Shown here in pieces: positions 7,700 through 13,993 of a stretch of DNA of 13,993 nucleotides. Both the position numbers and the translations under genes were made by a program. Positions within the stretch are counted from its first letter, which is position 1. Every line of letters begins with the position of its first letter. The notes beneath the pieces are model-generated. The model had not been told where the DNA came from, searched no databases, and worked only from the letters and a program-made list of their open reading frames with translations. The stretch comes from Thiomicrospira sp. UBA5634 (lineage in GTDB: Bacteria > Pseudomonadota > Gammaproteobacteria > Thiomicrospirales > Thiomicrospiraceae): NCBI GenBank assembly GCA_002421475.1, contig DIJW01000170.1, positions 1-13,993 on the forward strand, given 5' to 3'.

Positions 7700-9123
7700 T
7701 CCGCCGCCTCCGCTTGTGCAATACGTTCAACAATATTGGTGGTAGAAAAACCATCCCAAAACGACAGCACTTCAACCTGTCCACCGTTGTCCCATACACA
7801 TTTTGCACCGGCAATTTGCTCAGGTTTATAATCACCACCCTTCACTAATACATCCGGTTTGAGCTTACAAATTAAACGCTCTGGCGTATCTTCTCTAAAC
7901 GGCAACACCCAATCGACACAACTTAAAGCAGCCAGCAATTCCATTCGACTGGTTAACGGCACAATCGGTCGTGTTGGCCCTTTCAAAACTTGAACTGACT
8001 CATCCGTGTTCACCGCTACAATCAAACGCTCACCCAGCTTGGCGGCCTCATTTAAATAACGCACATGGCCTGAATGCAAAATATCAAAGCACCCATTCGT
8101 AAACACCACTTTTTCACCTTGAGCTTGTGCTGCTTGCACTAACGCGAGCAATTCATCTTCGCTCGGCGCGACATAACCTTTATGACGCATGGTGTTTTGC
8201 AAATAATTATCCAACTCTGCTTTCGATACCGTTGAAGTCCCCACCTTACGCACCACAATACTGGCCGCGGCATTTGCCAAATGGGTCGCATTTTGCCAAC
8301 TTAATCCAGATGCGACGGCGGTAGCTAACGTTGCCATAACCGTATCACCGGCACCGGTGACGTCAAACACTTCTTGCGCCTGCGATTTCAACATATAAGG
8401 TTTGGCTTGTTTAGATACCAACGCCATACCATGTTCACTGCGTGTCACCAACAAGGCTTGCAAATCGAGAGTCTCAATCAAGGTTTGTGCCTTTTCTACC
8501 AGGCCTGGTTCATCAGGGCACTCACCAACTATTCGCTCAAACTCAGCTTGATTGGGTTTAATTAAGGTGGCGCCACGATAACGACTGAAATCATCCCCTT
8601 TTGGATCAACCAATACCGGCACGCCGGCGTCACGCGCGGCGGTTATCATCTCTTCAACATACGCCAATGCGCCCTTGGCATAATCAGACAACACTAATAC
8701 ATCATATTCAGCGACTTTCTTCGCTACCGCACTTGCTAAGGCTTTGGCGGAAAACGCCGGCACCGGCTGCTCAAAATCCATCCGAATTAATTGCTGATGA
8801 TGGCTCAGTACACGTAATTTACAAATCGTGCCGCTTTCACAATAAACCCAATCACGCCCAACCTGAGCTTTCTCAAGCACCGCGTCCAGCTGTTGACCTG
8901 ATACATCTTCGCCAATAATGCCCATTAAATGTACTTTCGCACCTAAAGCCGATACATTTAGCGCTACGTTAGCAGCACCGCCGGCACGCAGCTCATTACC
9001 GGACACCTTAACGACCGGTACCGGTGCTTCGGGAGAAATACGCCCGGCTTTACCTGTCCAATATTGGTCAAGCATGACATCACCGACCACTAATAGTTTT
9101 GCTTGAGAAAAATCGTGCATCAT
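7696..9123 (-). CDS. hldE: Bifunctional heptose 7-phosphate kinase / heptose 1-phosphate adenylyltransferase HldE
   Basis: HldE makes beta-heptose 1,7-bisphosphate and, after phosphatase action by GmhB (not in this window), ADP-heptose for the LPS core. At 475 residues it is the full fused form (E. coli 477). The N-terminal ribokinase-like domain covers about residues 1-315: VVGDVMLDQYW, ELRAGGAANVALNV, LVDPKG, LIKPNQAEF and the catalytic VTGAGDTVMA with Asp260. The C-terminal nucleotidyltransferase domain covers about 340-475: FTNGCFDILHSGHVRYL with the HxGH motif at His350-His353, VAVNTDES, VKGGDY and GFSTTNIVERI. Two tandem ATG codons (9123 and 9120) make the exact start uncertain by one residue, and no strong ribosome site is visible (AAAGG is 14 bases upstream). 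First gene of the minus-strand operon, divergent from pagL. Confidence 0.96.
   Translation of the reverse strand: MMHDFSQAKLLVVGDVMLDQYWTGKAGRISPEAPVPVVKVSGNELRAGGAANVALNVSALGAKVHLMGIIGEDVSGQQLDAVLEKAQVGRDWVYCESGTICKLRVLSHHQQLIRMDFEQPVPAFSAKALASAVAKKVAEYDVLVLSDYAKGALAYVEEMITAARDAGVPVLVDPKGDDFSRYRGATLIKPNQAEFERIVGECPDEPGLVEKAQTLIETLDLQALLVTRSEHGMALVSKQAKPYMLKSQAQEVFDVTGAGDTVMATLATAVASGLSWQNATHLANAAASIVVRKVGTSTVSKAELDNYLQNTMRHKGYVAPSEDELLALVQAAQAQGEKVVFTNGCFDILHSGHVRYLNEAAKLGERLIVAVNTDESVQVLKGPTRPIVPLTSRMELLAALSCVDWVLPFREDTPERLICKLKPDVLVKGGDYKPEQIAGAKCVWDNGGQVEVLSFWDGFSTTNIVERIAQAEAAE
8498..8509. repeat. Iterated palindrome ACCAGGCCTGGT, copy 5
   Basis: Exact copy inside hldE, here read as Glu-Pro-Gly-Leu-Val, a different frame from the QAW copies, so it is not explained by a shared peptide. 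On the plus-strand cassette only one-mismatch or weaker relatives are seen, such as ACCAGACCTGGT at 11269-11280. Confidence 0.85.
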
Positions 9124-9438
9124 GAAATTTTAATGAACCTTTAAACTAAAACGAGTTAATCGAGCTACTCGGGACAAACTGCGAAGATTTAACCGTGTTA
9201 ACGACTCAAATCCAGCTGAAATATACCCAAAATATATCGAGATATTATTTGTATTAAATGAGGACAAGTTTATCAGGAAACTCACTAATACACAGCCGCC
9301 AAAACAAGCTAAAACTGAGGATTTATGCAAATCTACGACTTTTTAAGCCACGAAATTAATTCTTTACATCCGGCTTTTCTTTATATAATACCCGCCAATT
9401 TATAATTTAAACACCTCCCCCAAACATACGAGCCTGTT
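9124..9438. other. Divergent intergenic region between hldE and pagL
   Basis: A 315-base AT-rich stretch must hold promoters for both directions. The plus-strand promoter is clear (separate entry). For hldE I could not find a convincing minus-strand promoter; TTGTCC at 9265-9270 (minus) has only poor -10 partners. Two imperfect copies of a TTTAA...GTTAA-CGA pattern lie at about 9140-9164 and 9187-9205, and a small inverted repeat CGAG-CTA-CTCG lies at 9161-9171. A 66-codon TTG-initiated frame on the minus strand (9130-9330) is probably spurious. I see no RNA gene or mobile element here. Confidence 0.6.
9363..9389 (+). promoter_or_regulatory. Sigma70-type promoter for the pagL cassette
   Basis: TTTACA at 9363-9368 resembles a -35 box and TATAAT at 9384-9389 is a perfect -10 box. 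The spacer of 15 bases is short; reading the -35 as CTTTAC or TCTTTA gives 16 or 17. Transcription would start near 9396, giving a leader of about 43 bases. A second TATAAT at 9401-9406 lacks a good -35. No classical PhoP or other named operator was recognised. Confidence 0.55.
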
Positions 9439-10083
9439 ATGAAAAAACGTTCCGCGCTATGGTTTACCCCAATTGTTTTAAGTTTACTGATTCTGCGCCC
9501 GCAAGCCTTGGCATCAGAAGTCGCCGGCTTTTTATGGCGTGGTGCGACTTGGGTAACCTTAGCCGGATTGGGTTATACCAATGCGTTTCGTGCCGACTCG
9601 ATGCGTATGAGTTTTGGCTCATTTGATGATCATGATGCGTTACAAATTGAAGCCAACTTCCGTTATGACATTGGCGAATTTGAACCTGTATTTTCAGGGT
9701 TAGACATCAAACCTTTTATTGATGTCAGTTACTCTGCTTGGCAAATGTTGAAAGAAGATGGCATCAGCATGACTAACAAAGGCAATGCCTTGGGTATCGC
9801 GCCGGGATTTCGTTTTCAATGGGATGGCCTTTTAATCCATTTTGTTGATGTTCGCGCCGGTATCAGTTTATTGGCCCCCACCACACTGGAAAATAATGAC
9901 GGCACAACACGTGAGTTTGGTGGTAACTTGACGTTCTCTGAGCAGTTTGCATTGGGTGGTTTTTTCTCCGACAAAAAAGGCTGGGAATGGTCACTAGGCG
10001 TGCAACACCATTCTAACCACAATATTTATGAAAAAAATAATGGTATTGAGTTCTATAACATTACGCTTGGTTACAACTACTAA
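9439..10083 (+). CDS. pagL: PagL-type lipid A 3-O-deacylase, outer membrane
   Basis: PagL enzymes are eight-stranded outer-membrane beta-barrels that remove the 3-position acyl chain from lipid A, altering permeability and immune recognition. The 214-residue protein starts with a signal peptide (MKKR, hydrophobic core to about residue 20, probable cleavage after QALA at 22-25). The remainder alternates polar and aromatic residues as in barrels, and the C-terminus is aromatic (GYNY). The decisive evidence is QHHSNHNIYEKNNGIEFY near the end. His190, Ser192 and Glu204 reproduce the His-x-Ser...Glu spacing of the Pseudomonas PagL triad (His126, Ser128, Glu140), including the N-x-G-I-E segment. 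The ribosome site before ATG 9439 is weak (ACGAG). First gene of a plus-strand cassette with other envelope genes. I am confident of the family; activity on this host's lipid A is inferred. Confidence 0.88.
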   Translation: MKKRSALWFTPIVLSLLILRPQALASEVAGFLWRGATWVTLAGLGYTNAFRADSMRMSFGSFDDHDALQIEANFRYDIGEFEPVFSGLDIKPFIDVSYSAWQMLKEDGISMTNKGNALGIAPGFRFQWDGLLIHFVDVRAGISLLAPTTLENNDGTTREFGGNLTFSEQFALGGFFSDKKGWEWSLGVQHHSNHNIYEKNNGIEFYNITLGYNY

Positions 10084-10088
10084 CCTTG

Positions 10089-11300
10089 ATGACTAAACCA
10101 ACCCGCAAACATTTAGATGTGATTTACTTATACTCAACATTCTATTCGGCGTTACAACGTGCTTTTGTGCAGGAGAAACATCGTTATGTGTTTTTCCTGT
10201 TGTGTGTTGTCGCGCTGTTTGCTCTGAGTTGGTGGTTAAAACCACTACTGCAACTGCCACCCGCTTTCCCGCCTCAACATCTCAACCTCAGCGAAAAAAA
10301 TCCAAATCCTTTCTACCTCGTCGCCGATATTGCCGCGATGCCGACCAAGGCTGTGCATGCTATCAGTGTCATTGCGCAAGACGACAATGATTTAATGGCT
10401 TTTTGGTACGGAGGAACCAAAGAGGCCAAACCGGATGTGGCGTTGTATCAAGCTCATTATTTGGCAGAACAAAACCGCTGGCAAACTCCGCAAAACATTA
10501 TGGATCGTTTCCAAGTCACCAAAGACACCGGACGCATGACGATATTAATCGGCAATGCCACCGCAATTAAAATGCAACAACGCATATTATTATTTTTTGT
10601 CAGTGTCGGCGCCGGTGGCTGGGCAGCCAGCAGCTTAAATGTGACCTATTCAGATGATCAAGGCCAAAGCTGGAGTAAAGTTCAACGCTTAATCAGCTCG
10701 CCGTTTTTAAACATCAGCACCTTGGTGCGTAACCCGCCTATCCGAATTAACGACAACCTTATTGCGATACCGGCTTATCACGAATCACTGAACGAATATT
10801 CCGAAATACTCTGGCTGAATGCCAATGGTCAATTAATCAATAAAACTCGCGTGTTAAGTGGCATGCATGCGATTCAGCCGGTTATTTTTAGCCGTGATAA
10901 CCACATCACGGTTTTACACCGTTCAATGGATCTCGAACTGCCACAAGTGATTGCTCGCTCGTCAGAAACCATGATGCAAAACTGGAACAATGTGGAGGTT
11001 TTGGATCTCCCCAACTCCGACAGTGCTATGGCCGGATTAGAATTAGCCAACGGCCAATGGTTGTTAGCTTATAACCACGCTCACGAACTACGTCAACGCA
11101 TGGATTTAGCTATCAGCTCAGGGCCACATTCAAATTGGTCTGAGCCTTTAAATATTGAACACAATTCTGAACAAAATTTTGCCTACCCTGTTTTAATTCA
11201 AACTACGGATGGACTTATTCACTTGTTTTATACGGTCGACAGAACACATTTTCGCCATATCCGTTTTAACCAGACCTGGTTGGAGGAAAATCTACCATGA
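10089..11300 (+). CDS. Membrane-anchored BNR/sialidase-fold protein, putative periplasmic glycan hydrolase
   Basis: This 403-residue protein matches by eye the BNR_2 (sialidase-like six-bladed propeller) family. Family-type stretches are KAVHAISVIAQDDNDLMAFWYGGTKE, DVALYQAHY, the Asp-box SDDQGQSW (188-195), RNPPIRINDNLIAIPAYHE, HAIQPVI, LPNSDSAMAGLELANGQWLLAYNH and YPVLIQTTDGLIHLFYT near the end. Residues about 33-50 (YVFFLLCVVALFALSWWL) form one membrane segment after a basic, roughly 32-residue N-terminus, predicting an inner-membrane anchor with the propeller in the periplasm. True substrate is unknown; the name sialidase should not be taken literally, since many BNR_2 members act on other sugars or lack activity. 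The start is ATG 10089; a TTG directly before it (10086) is possible. Only five bases separate it from the pagL stop and no Shine-Dalgarno is visible, suggesting coupling. It overlaps the next gene as ATGA. Confidence 0.8.
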   Translation: MTKPTRKHLDVIYLYSTFYSALQRAFVQEKHRYVFFLLCVVALFALSWWLKPLLQLPPAFPPQHLNLSEKNPNPFYLVADIAAMPTKAVHAISVIAQDDNDLMAFWYGGTKEAKPDVALYQAHYLAEQNRWQTPQNIMDRFQVTKDTGRMTILIGNATAIKMQQRILLFFVSVGAGGWAASSLNVTYSDDQGQSWSKVQRLISSPFLNISTLVRNPPIRINDNLIAIPAYHESLNEYSEILWLNANGQLINKTRVLSGMHAIQPVIFSRDNHITVLHRSMDLELPQVIARSSETMMQNWNNVEVLDLPNSDSAMAGLELANGQWLLAYNHAHELRQRMDLAISSGPHSNWSEPLNIEHNSEQNFAYPVLIQTTDGLIHLFYTVDRTHFRHIRFNQTWLEENLP

Positions 11301-11905
11301 TAGACATCCTCACCCCATTGGGATTGCTTCTGTTATTGATTGGCATGAGTGCCAAACTGCTGCGTTTAACGGCGATAAACAAAAAACCTCATCTGCATAA
11401 ACTCATGATTTTGCTTGTCGTCACGATGGCTTTTATCCCTTTTGCTGACTACTCATTATTTAATGTTTTGTATGGCGTAGTCGGTTTCTTCAGTTTGCCG
11501 ACACTTGCACTGTTAACATTGTTCGTTTTACGCCAATTTGGTTTTGTAGCGGCAGAACTTAATCAACTTACTAAAACATTGCTGGCAACAAATGCGGTAT
11601 TAATTGGTCTGGTGTTATACCCAAGTGCCATCGGTTTTATTGACTTAGATTTATACGCTTTAGGTTATAGCTATCCAATCAGCGGATTGTTTGCAGTGCT
11701 GATATTGATGGCATTGTGGTTTAAGCAGTGGCTACTGGCTTTGATCTACATCCTGGCCTGGTTAGGCTGGTTAATCCAACTCAACTGCTCACCCAACGGG
11801 TTTGATTATCTATTGGATTTTTGGTTGGTGTGCTGGGGATTAATATGGCTGATAAGTCAGTTAATTAGCAAATTTAAAGGGGCTCAGTTATGGCGCAAAA
11901 ACTAA
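11297..11905 (+). CDS. Polytopic inner-membrane protein of unknown family
   Basis: I do not recognise this 202-residue protein. It is very hydrophobic, with about six or seven membrane segments by eye: residues 3-18, 35-53, 59-78, 93-110, 126-143, 144-161 and 171-190. A short basic loop (KLLRLTAINKKPHLHK) lies between the first two, and the C-terminus is basic (KFKGAQLWRKN), suggesting a cytoplasmic end. No catalytic motif was noticed. The ATG overlaps the stop of the BNR gene as ATGA, with GGAGG ten bases upstream inside that gene. Its last 16 bases overlap the glycosyltransferase gene. Such tight coupling to a lipid-carrier glycosyltransferase suggests a partner, for example in handling or flipping the sugar donor, or a membrane scaffold (inference only). 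Confidence 0.8.
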   Translation: MIDILTPLGLLLLLIGMSAKLLRLTAINKKPHLHKLMILLVVTMAFIPFADYSLFNVLYGVVGFFSLPTLALLTLFVLRQFGFVAAELNQLTKTLLATNAVLIGLVLYPSAIGFIDLDLYALGYSYPISGLFAVLILMALWFKQWLLALIYILAWLGWLIQLNCSPNGFDYLLDFWLVCWGLIWLISQLISKFKGAQLWRKN

Positions 11906-13527
11906 CTTTATTGAGCTTAACCCTGTTATTTGCGCTGGTAGTGTTCAGCGCCATCGGCATTCCGTTAATTGAACCCGATGCGGCTATTTATGCGGATATT
12001 GCACGTGAAATGTTCTACAACCAAAGTTATGAGATCACCTATAAAGGTGAAGATTGGCTGGACAAACCGCACCTGCCGTTTTGGTTAAGCGCTTTGGCCT
12101 ACTTTATCTTTGATGTATCGTTATTCGGTTATAAACTGCCCGCCATTTTAGCTTCTTTATTAGGCGTGTTTTACACTTACAAGTTCGCCGGAACATATTA
12201 CGATAAACGTACCGCAATCCTGGCGGTTGGCGTGTTAATTAGCAGCCTACACTTTCTGTTATCGTTACAAGATGTACGCGCTGAACCCTTTTTAATGGGC
12301 TTTATGGCGATGGCGTTTTATCATCTTGTGCGTTATTTTGAACAGGCGCGATTAACTGACTTTTGGTTATCCGCACTCGCTGCCGGTCTAATGATGATGA
12401 CCAAAGGTGTGTTTGTACTTATTCCGCTTTTCAGTGCCATTTTTGCCGCGATCTTAATCCATAAATCCTATCGACGTTTGCTTGAGCTACGCTGGTATTT
12501 ATGGATCATCGCAGTATTGTTTTTTACCTCTCCGGTCATTATCGCTTATTACCTTCAGTTTGATGCGCAACCTTTAAAATCAGTCGATTTACGCGAATGG
12601 GGAATCCAACAAAACGTATCCGGGATTAAGTTTTTCTTTTGGGATAGTCAATTTGGCCGCTTTTTTAACACCGGTCCAATTCAAGGTGAAGGCAGTTATG
12701 ACTTTTATTTCCATACCCTGTTATGGGCATTTTGGCCGTGGGGTTTATTGATTTATTTTGCGACTGCGCAGCTCATTTATAAACTCATCAAACGCCAGCC
12801 GGTTACAGAGGTTTATTCGCTGTTTGCAATCTTGCCGATGTTTTTTATTTTTTCATTATCCAGTTTTCAATTACCGCACTACTTAAATATTTTATTCCCA
12901 TTTTTTGCCGTCATCACGGCTGCATACCTGATCAATTTTTTTAAATTAAAACTTTGGATTCAACTGGCACATACCGCCTATTTCTGGTTTGCGGCCGCAT
13001 TGTTACTCACCATTCCGATTATTTTTAGCGGTTTTGATTTCAGCATCATCGGTTATGCCTTATTAGGTGGAATCATTGCTCTGTTTATCGCACAGTTTTT
13101 CTATTTCAAACAACTGGCGCTGACAATGTTTATCGGCGTTTCACTGGCGACGCACTTAATCATCAATCTAGAGTTTTATCCACGTTTGCTTGACTACCAA
13201 GTGTCCACTACCGCTGCTCGATTTATCCAACAAAACCCGGCGTTAAGTCAGTTGCCGATTGCCAGTTATGGCGTCAACGCTCGCTCTATCACTTTTAACC
13301 TTGATCGTTTAGAACAACCGTTACAACAATGCTCACAAACACCGATGTTAGTTTTGGTAAACGAAAAACGCTTAGCGGAGTTCCGCACTATGTGTCCGAA
13401 TCATCAAGCCTTAGCCGAGTTTGCCGATTTTCCGGTATCACAACTTACACCTGAATTTGTTATCCCGAGTTCACGTGAGCAAGCCGTAGAAACCATTGTG
13501 CTGATGCAAACCCAACCGATCCCCTAG
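11890..13527 (+). CDS. ArnT/PMT-type lipid-carrier-dependent glycosyltransferase
   Basis: At 545 residues this fits the ArnT/PMT_2 family (GT-C fold), integral membrane enzymes that take a sugar from a polyprenyl phosphate donor and add it to lipid A or another acceptor on the periplasmic side. The first periplasmic loop has EPDAAIYADIAREM (residues 28-41), where Asp30 is at the catalytic Asp position, followed by WLDKPHLPFWLSA, corresponding to the ArnT KPPLxYW region. Many membrane helices follow, and about the last 100 residues form a soluble periplasmic domain. The usual acidic pair (DE) of ArnT reads Asp-Ala here. Start ATG 11890 has AAAGGGG upstream. The donor cannot be told: no 4-amino-arabinose genes (arnA, arnB, arnC) are in the window, so calling it ArnT would be premature. 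Confidence 0.85.
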   Translation: MAQKLTLLSLTLLFALVVFSAIGIPLIEPDAAIYADIAREMFYNQSYEITYKGEDWLDKPHLPFWLSALAYFIFDVSLFGYKLPAILASLLGVFYTYKFAGTYYDKRTAILAVGVLISSLHFLLSLQDVRAEPFLMGFMAMAFYHLVRYFEQARLTDFWLSALAAGLMMMTKGVFVLIPLFSAIFAAILIHKSYRRLLELRWYLWIIAVLFFTSPVIIAYYLQFDAQPLKSVDLREWGIQQNVSGIKFFFWDSQFGRFFNTGPIQGEGSYDFYFHTLLWAFWPWGLLIYFATAQLIYKLIKRQPVTEVYSLFAILPMFFIFSLSSFQLPHYLNILFPFFAVITAAYLINFFKLKLWIQLAHTAYFWFAAALLLTIPIIFSGFDFSIIGYALLGGIIALFIAQFFYFKQLALTMFIGVSLATHLIINLEFYPRLLDYQVSTTAARFIQQNPALSQLPIASYGVNARSITFNLDRLEQPLQQCSQTPMLVLVNEKRLAEFRTMCPNHQALAEFADFPVSQLTPEFVIPSSREQAVETIVLMQTQPIP

Positions 13528-13589
13528 GCGCGCTGACAATTTGTCGGCGACTTTGCCACCTTTCAGCTAAAATAACCGCATTGTTATTT

Positions 13590-13593
13590 GGAG
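13590..13593 (+). promoter_or_regulatory. Ribosome binding site of kdsD
   Basis: GGAG lies seven bases before the ATG at 13601 and fixes this start. The 73-base gap after the glycosyltransferase gene shows no strong terminator and no clear -35/-10 pair (TAAAAT at 13568-13573 has no good partner). It also contains a small perfect inverted repeat GACAA-T-TTGTC at 13535-13545. Confidence 0.6.
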
Positions 13594-13600
13594 AAACCGT

Positions 13601-13993
13601 ATGAATCATGTAAACCACCTTGAGATTGCCAAACAAGTTTTTGAAATTGAAGCGCAAGCAATTGAAAACTTGGTGATGTTATTAGATGAGCAGTTTGAAC
13701 TGAGTGTCGATGCCATTTTAAAATCATCAGGACGTGTGGTGGTTTGCGGTGTGGGTAAATCGGGGTTAATCGGCAAAAAAATTGTCGCGACCCTAGCCAG
13801 TACCGGCACGCCTTGCTTTTTTATGCATCCGGGCGAAGCCTTTCATGGTGATCTTGGCATGGTTTCACCGCAAGATGTGTTTATCGCGTTATCGAACTCC
13901 GGCGAAACCGAAGAAGTCATCCGTTTATTGCCTTTCCTAAAAGATAATAACAACGTCATTATTTCAATGACCGGTCGTCCTGACTCAACCTTG
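13601..13993 (+). CDS. kdsD: D-arabinose 5-phosphate isomerase KdsD/KpsF (5' part, cut by window edge)
   Basis: KdsD interconverts ribulose 5-phosphate and arabinose 5-phosphate, the first step of Kdo synthesis for the LPS inner core. The window holds 131 complete codons of an expected 320-330. The visible SIS domain has VVCGVGKSGLIGKKI (residues 47-61), FMHPGEAFHGDLGM (74-87), ALSNSGETEEV (96-106) and a following SMTGRPDSTL. Lys53, His82 and Glu105 correspond, with a constant offset of six, to Lys59, His88 and Glu111 of E. coli KdsD. The C-terminal CBS pair lies beyond the edge. KpsF and GutQ paralogues share these motifs; the chromosomal LPS context favours kdsD. In many gammaproteobacteria kdsC and the lpt genes follow; that is an expectation, not seen here. 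Confidence 0.93.
   Translation, partial: MNHVNHLEIAKQVFEIEAQAIENLVMLLDEQFELSVDAILKSSGRVVVCGVGKSGLIGKKIVATLASTGTPCFFMHPGEAFHGDLGMVSPQDVFIALSNSGETEEVIRLLPFLKDNNNVIISMTGRPDSTL

Noticed and set aside
9130..9330. A 66-codon frame on the minus strand in the divergent intergenic region, with a hydrophobic N-terminus.
   Set aside because: It begins with TTG, lacks a ribosome site, has a biased Leu/Arg/Ser-rich tail and covers the probable hldE leader; more likely chance.
13535..13545. Perfect inverted repeat GACAA-T-TTGTC between the glycosyltransferase gene and kdsD, considered as a terminator or operator.
   Set aside because: The stem is only five base pairs with a one-base centre and no T-run, so it is not a terminator; an operator cannot be supported from one copy.
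1..13993. Looked for CRISPR arrays, tRNA/rRNA genes, transposases, integrases, toxin-antitoxin pairs and phage genes.
   Set aside because: None seen; the only dispersed repeat is the 12-bp palindrome, which lies inside coding sequence without regular spacing.

Overview
This window reads as chromosomal DNA of a Gram-negative, probably gammaproteobacterial, organism with mid-40s % GC (estimated by eye). The evidence is lipopolysaccharide (LPS) genes (hldE, gmhA, pagL-like, kdsD) together with a GlgC, GlgB and Glk close in length and motif spacing to the E. coli proteins. Genus cannot be read from the sequence; a Thiomicrospira- or Methylophaga-like relative is only a guess. I saw no phage, insertion sequence, CRISPR array, tRNA or rRNA.

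Minus strand, 9123 down to 1: a seven-gene run, hldE-gmhA-glk-glgC-GH57-malQ-glgB, tightly packed with two ATGA stop/start overlaps and no convincing terminator. The first two genes make ADP-heptose for the LPS core from sedoheptulose 7-phosphate. The other five phosphorylate glucose, make ADP-glucose, and remodel and branch alpha-glucans (glycogen metabolism). glgB is cut by the left edge after about 551 codons. No glycogen synthase (glgA) or phosphorylase (glgP) is in the window.

Middle, 9124-9438: a divergent, AT-rich intergenic region carrying a good sigma70-type promoter for the plus-strand genes.

Plus strand, 9439 to 13527: a four-gene, apparently translationally coupled cassette. It encodes a PagL-type outer-membrane lipid A deacylase, a membrane-anchored BNR/sialidase-fold protein, an unrecognised polytopic membrane protein, and an ArnT/PMT-type lipid-carrier-dependent glycosyltransferase. 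This looks like an envelope or LPS tailoring module and is the best candidate for an undescribed system. It is followed by the start of kdsD (arabinose 5-phosphate isomerase, Kdo synthesis), which is cut by the right edge.

A separate layer lies on top of the genes. A 12-bp perfect palindrome, ACCAGGCCTGGT, occurs exactly five times in the minus-strand operon, with several near copies and in more than one reading frame. It looks like a highly iterated palindrome selected at the DNA level.
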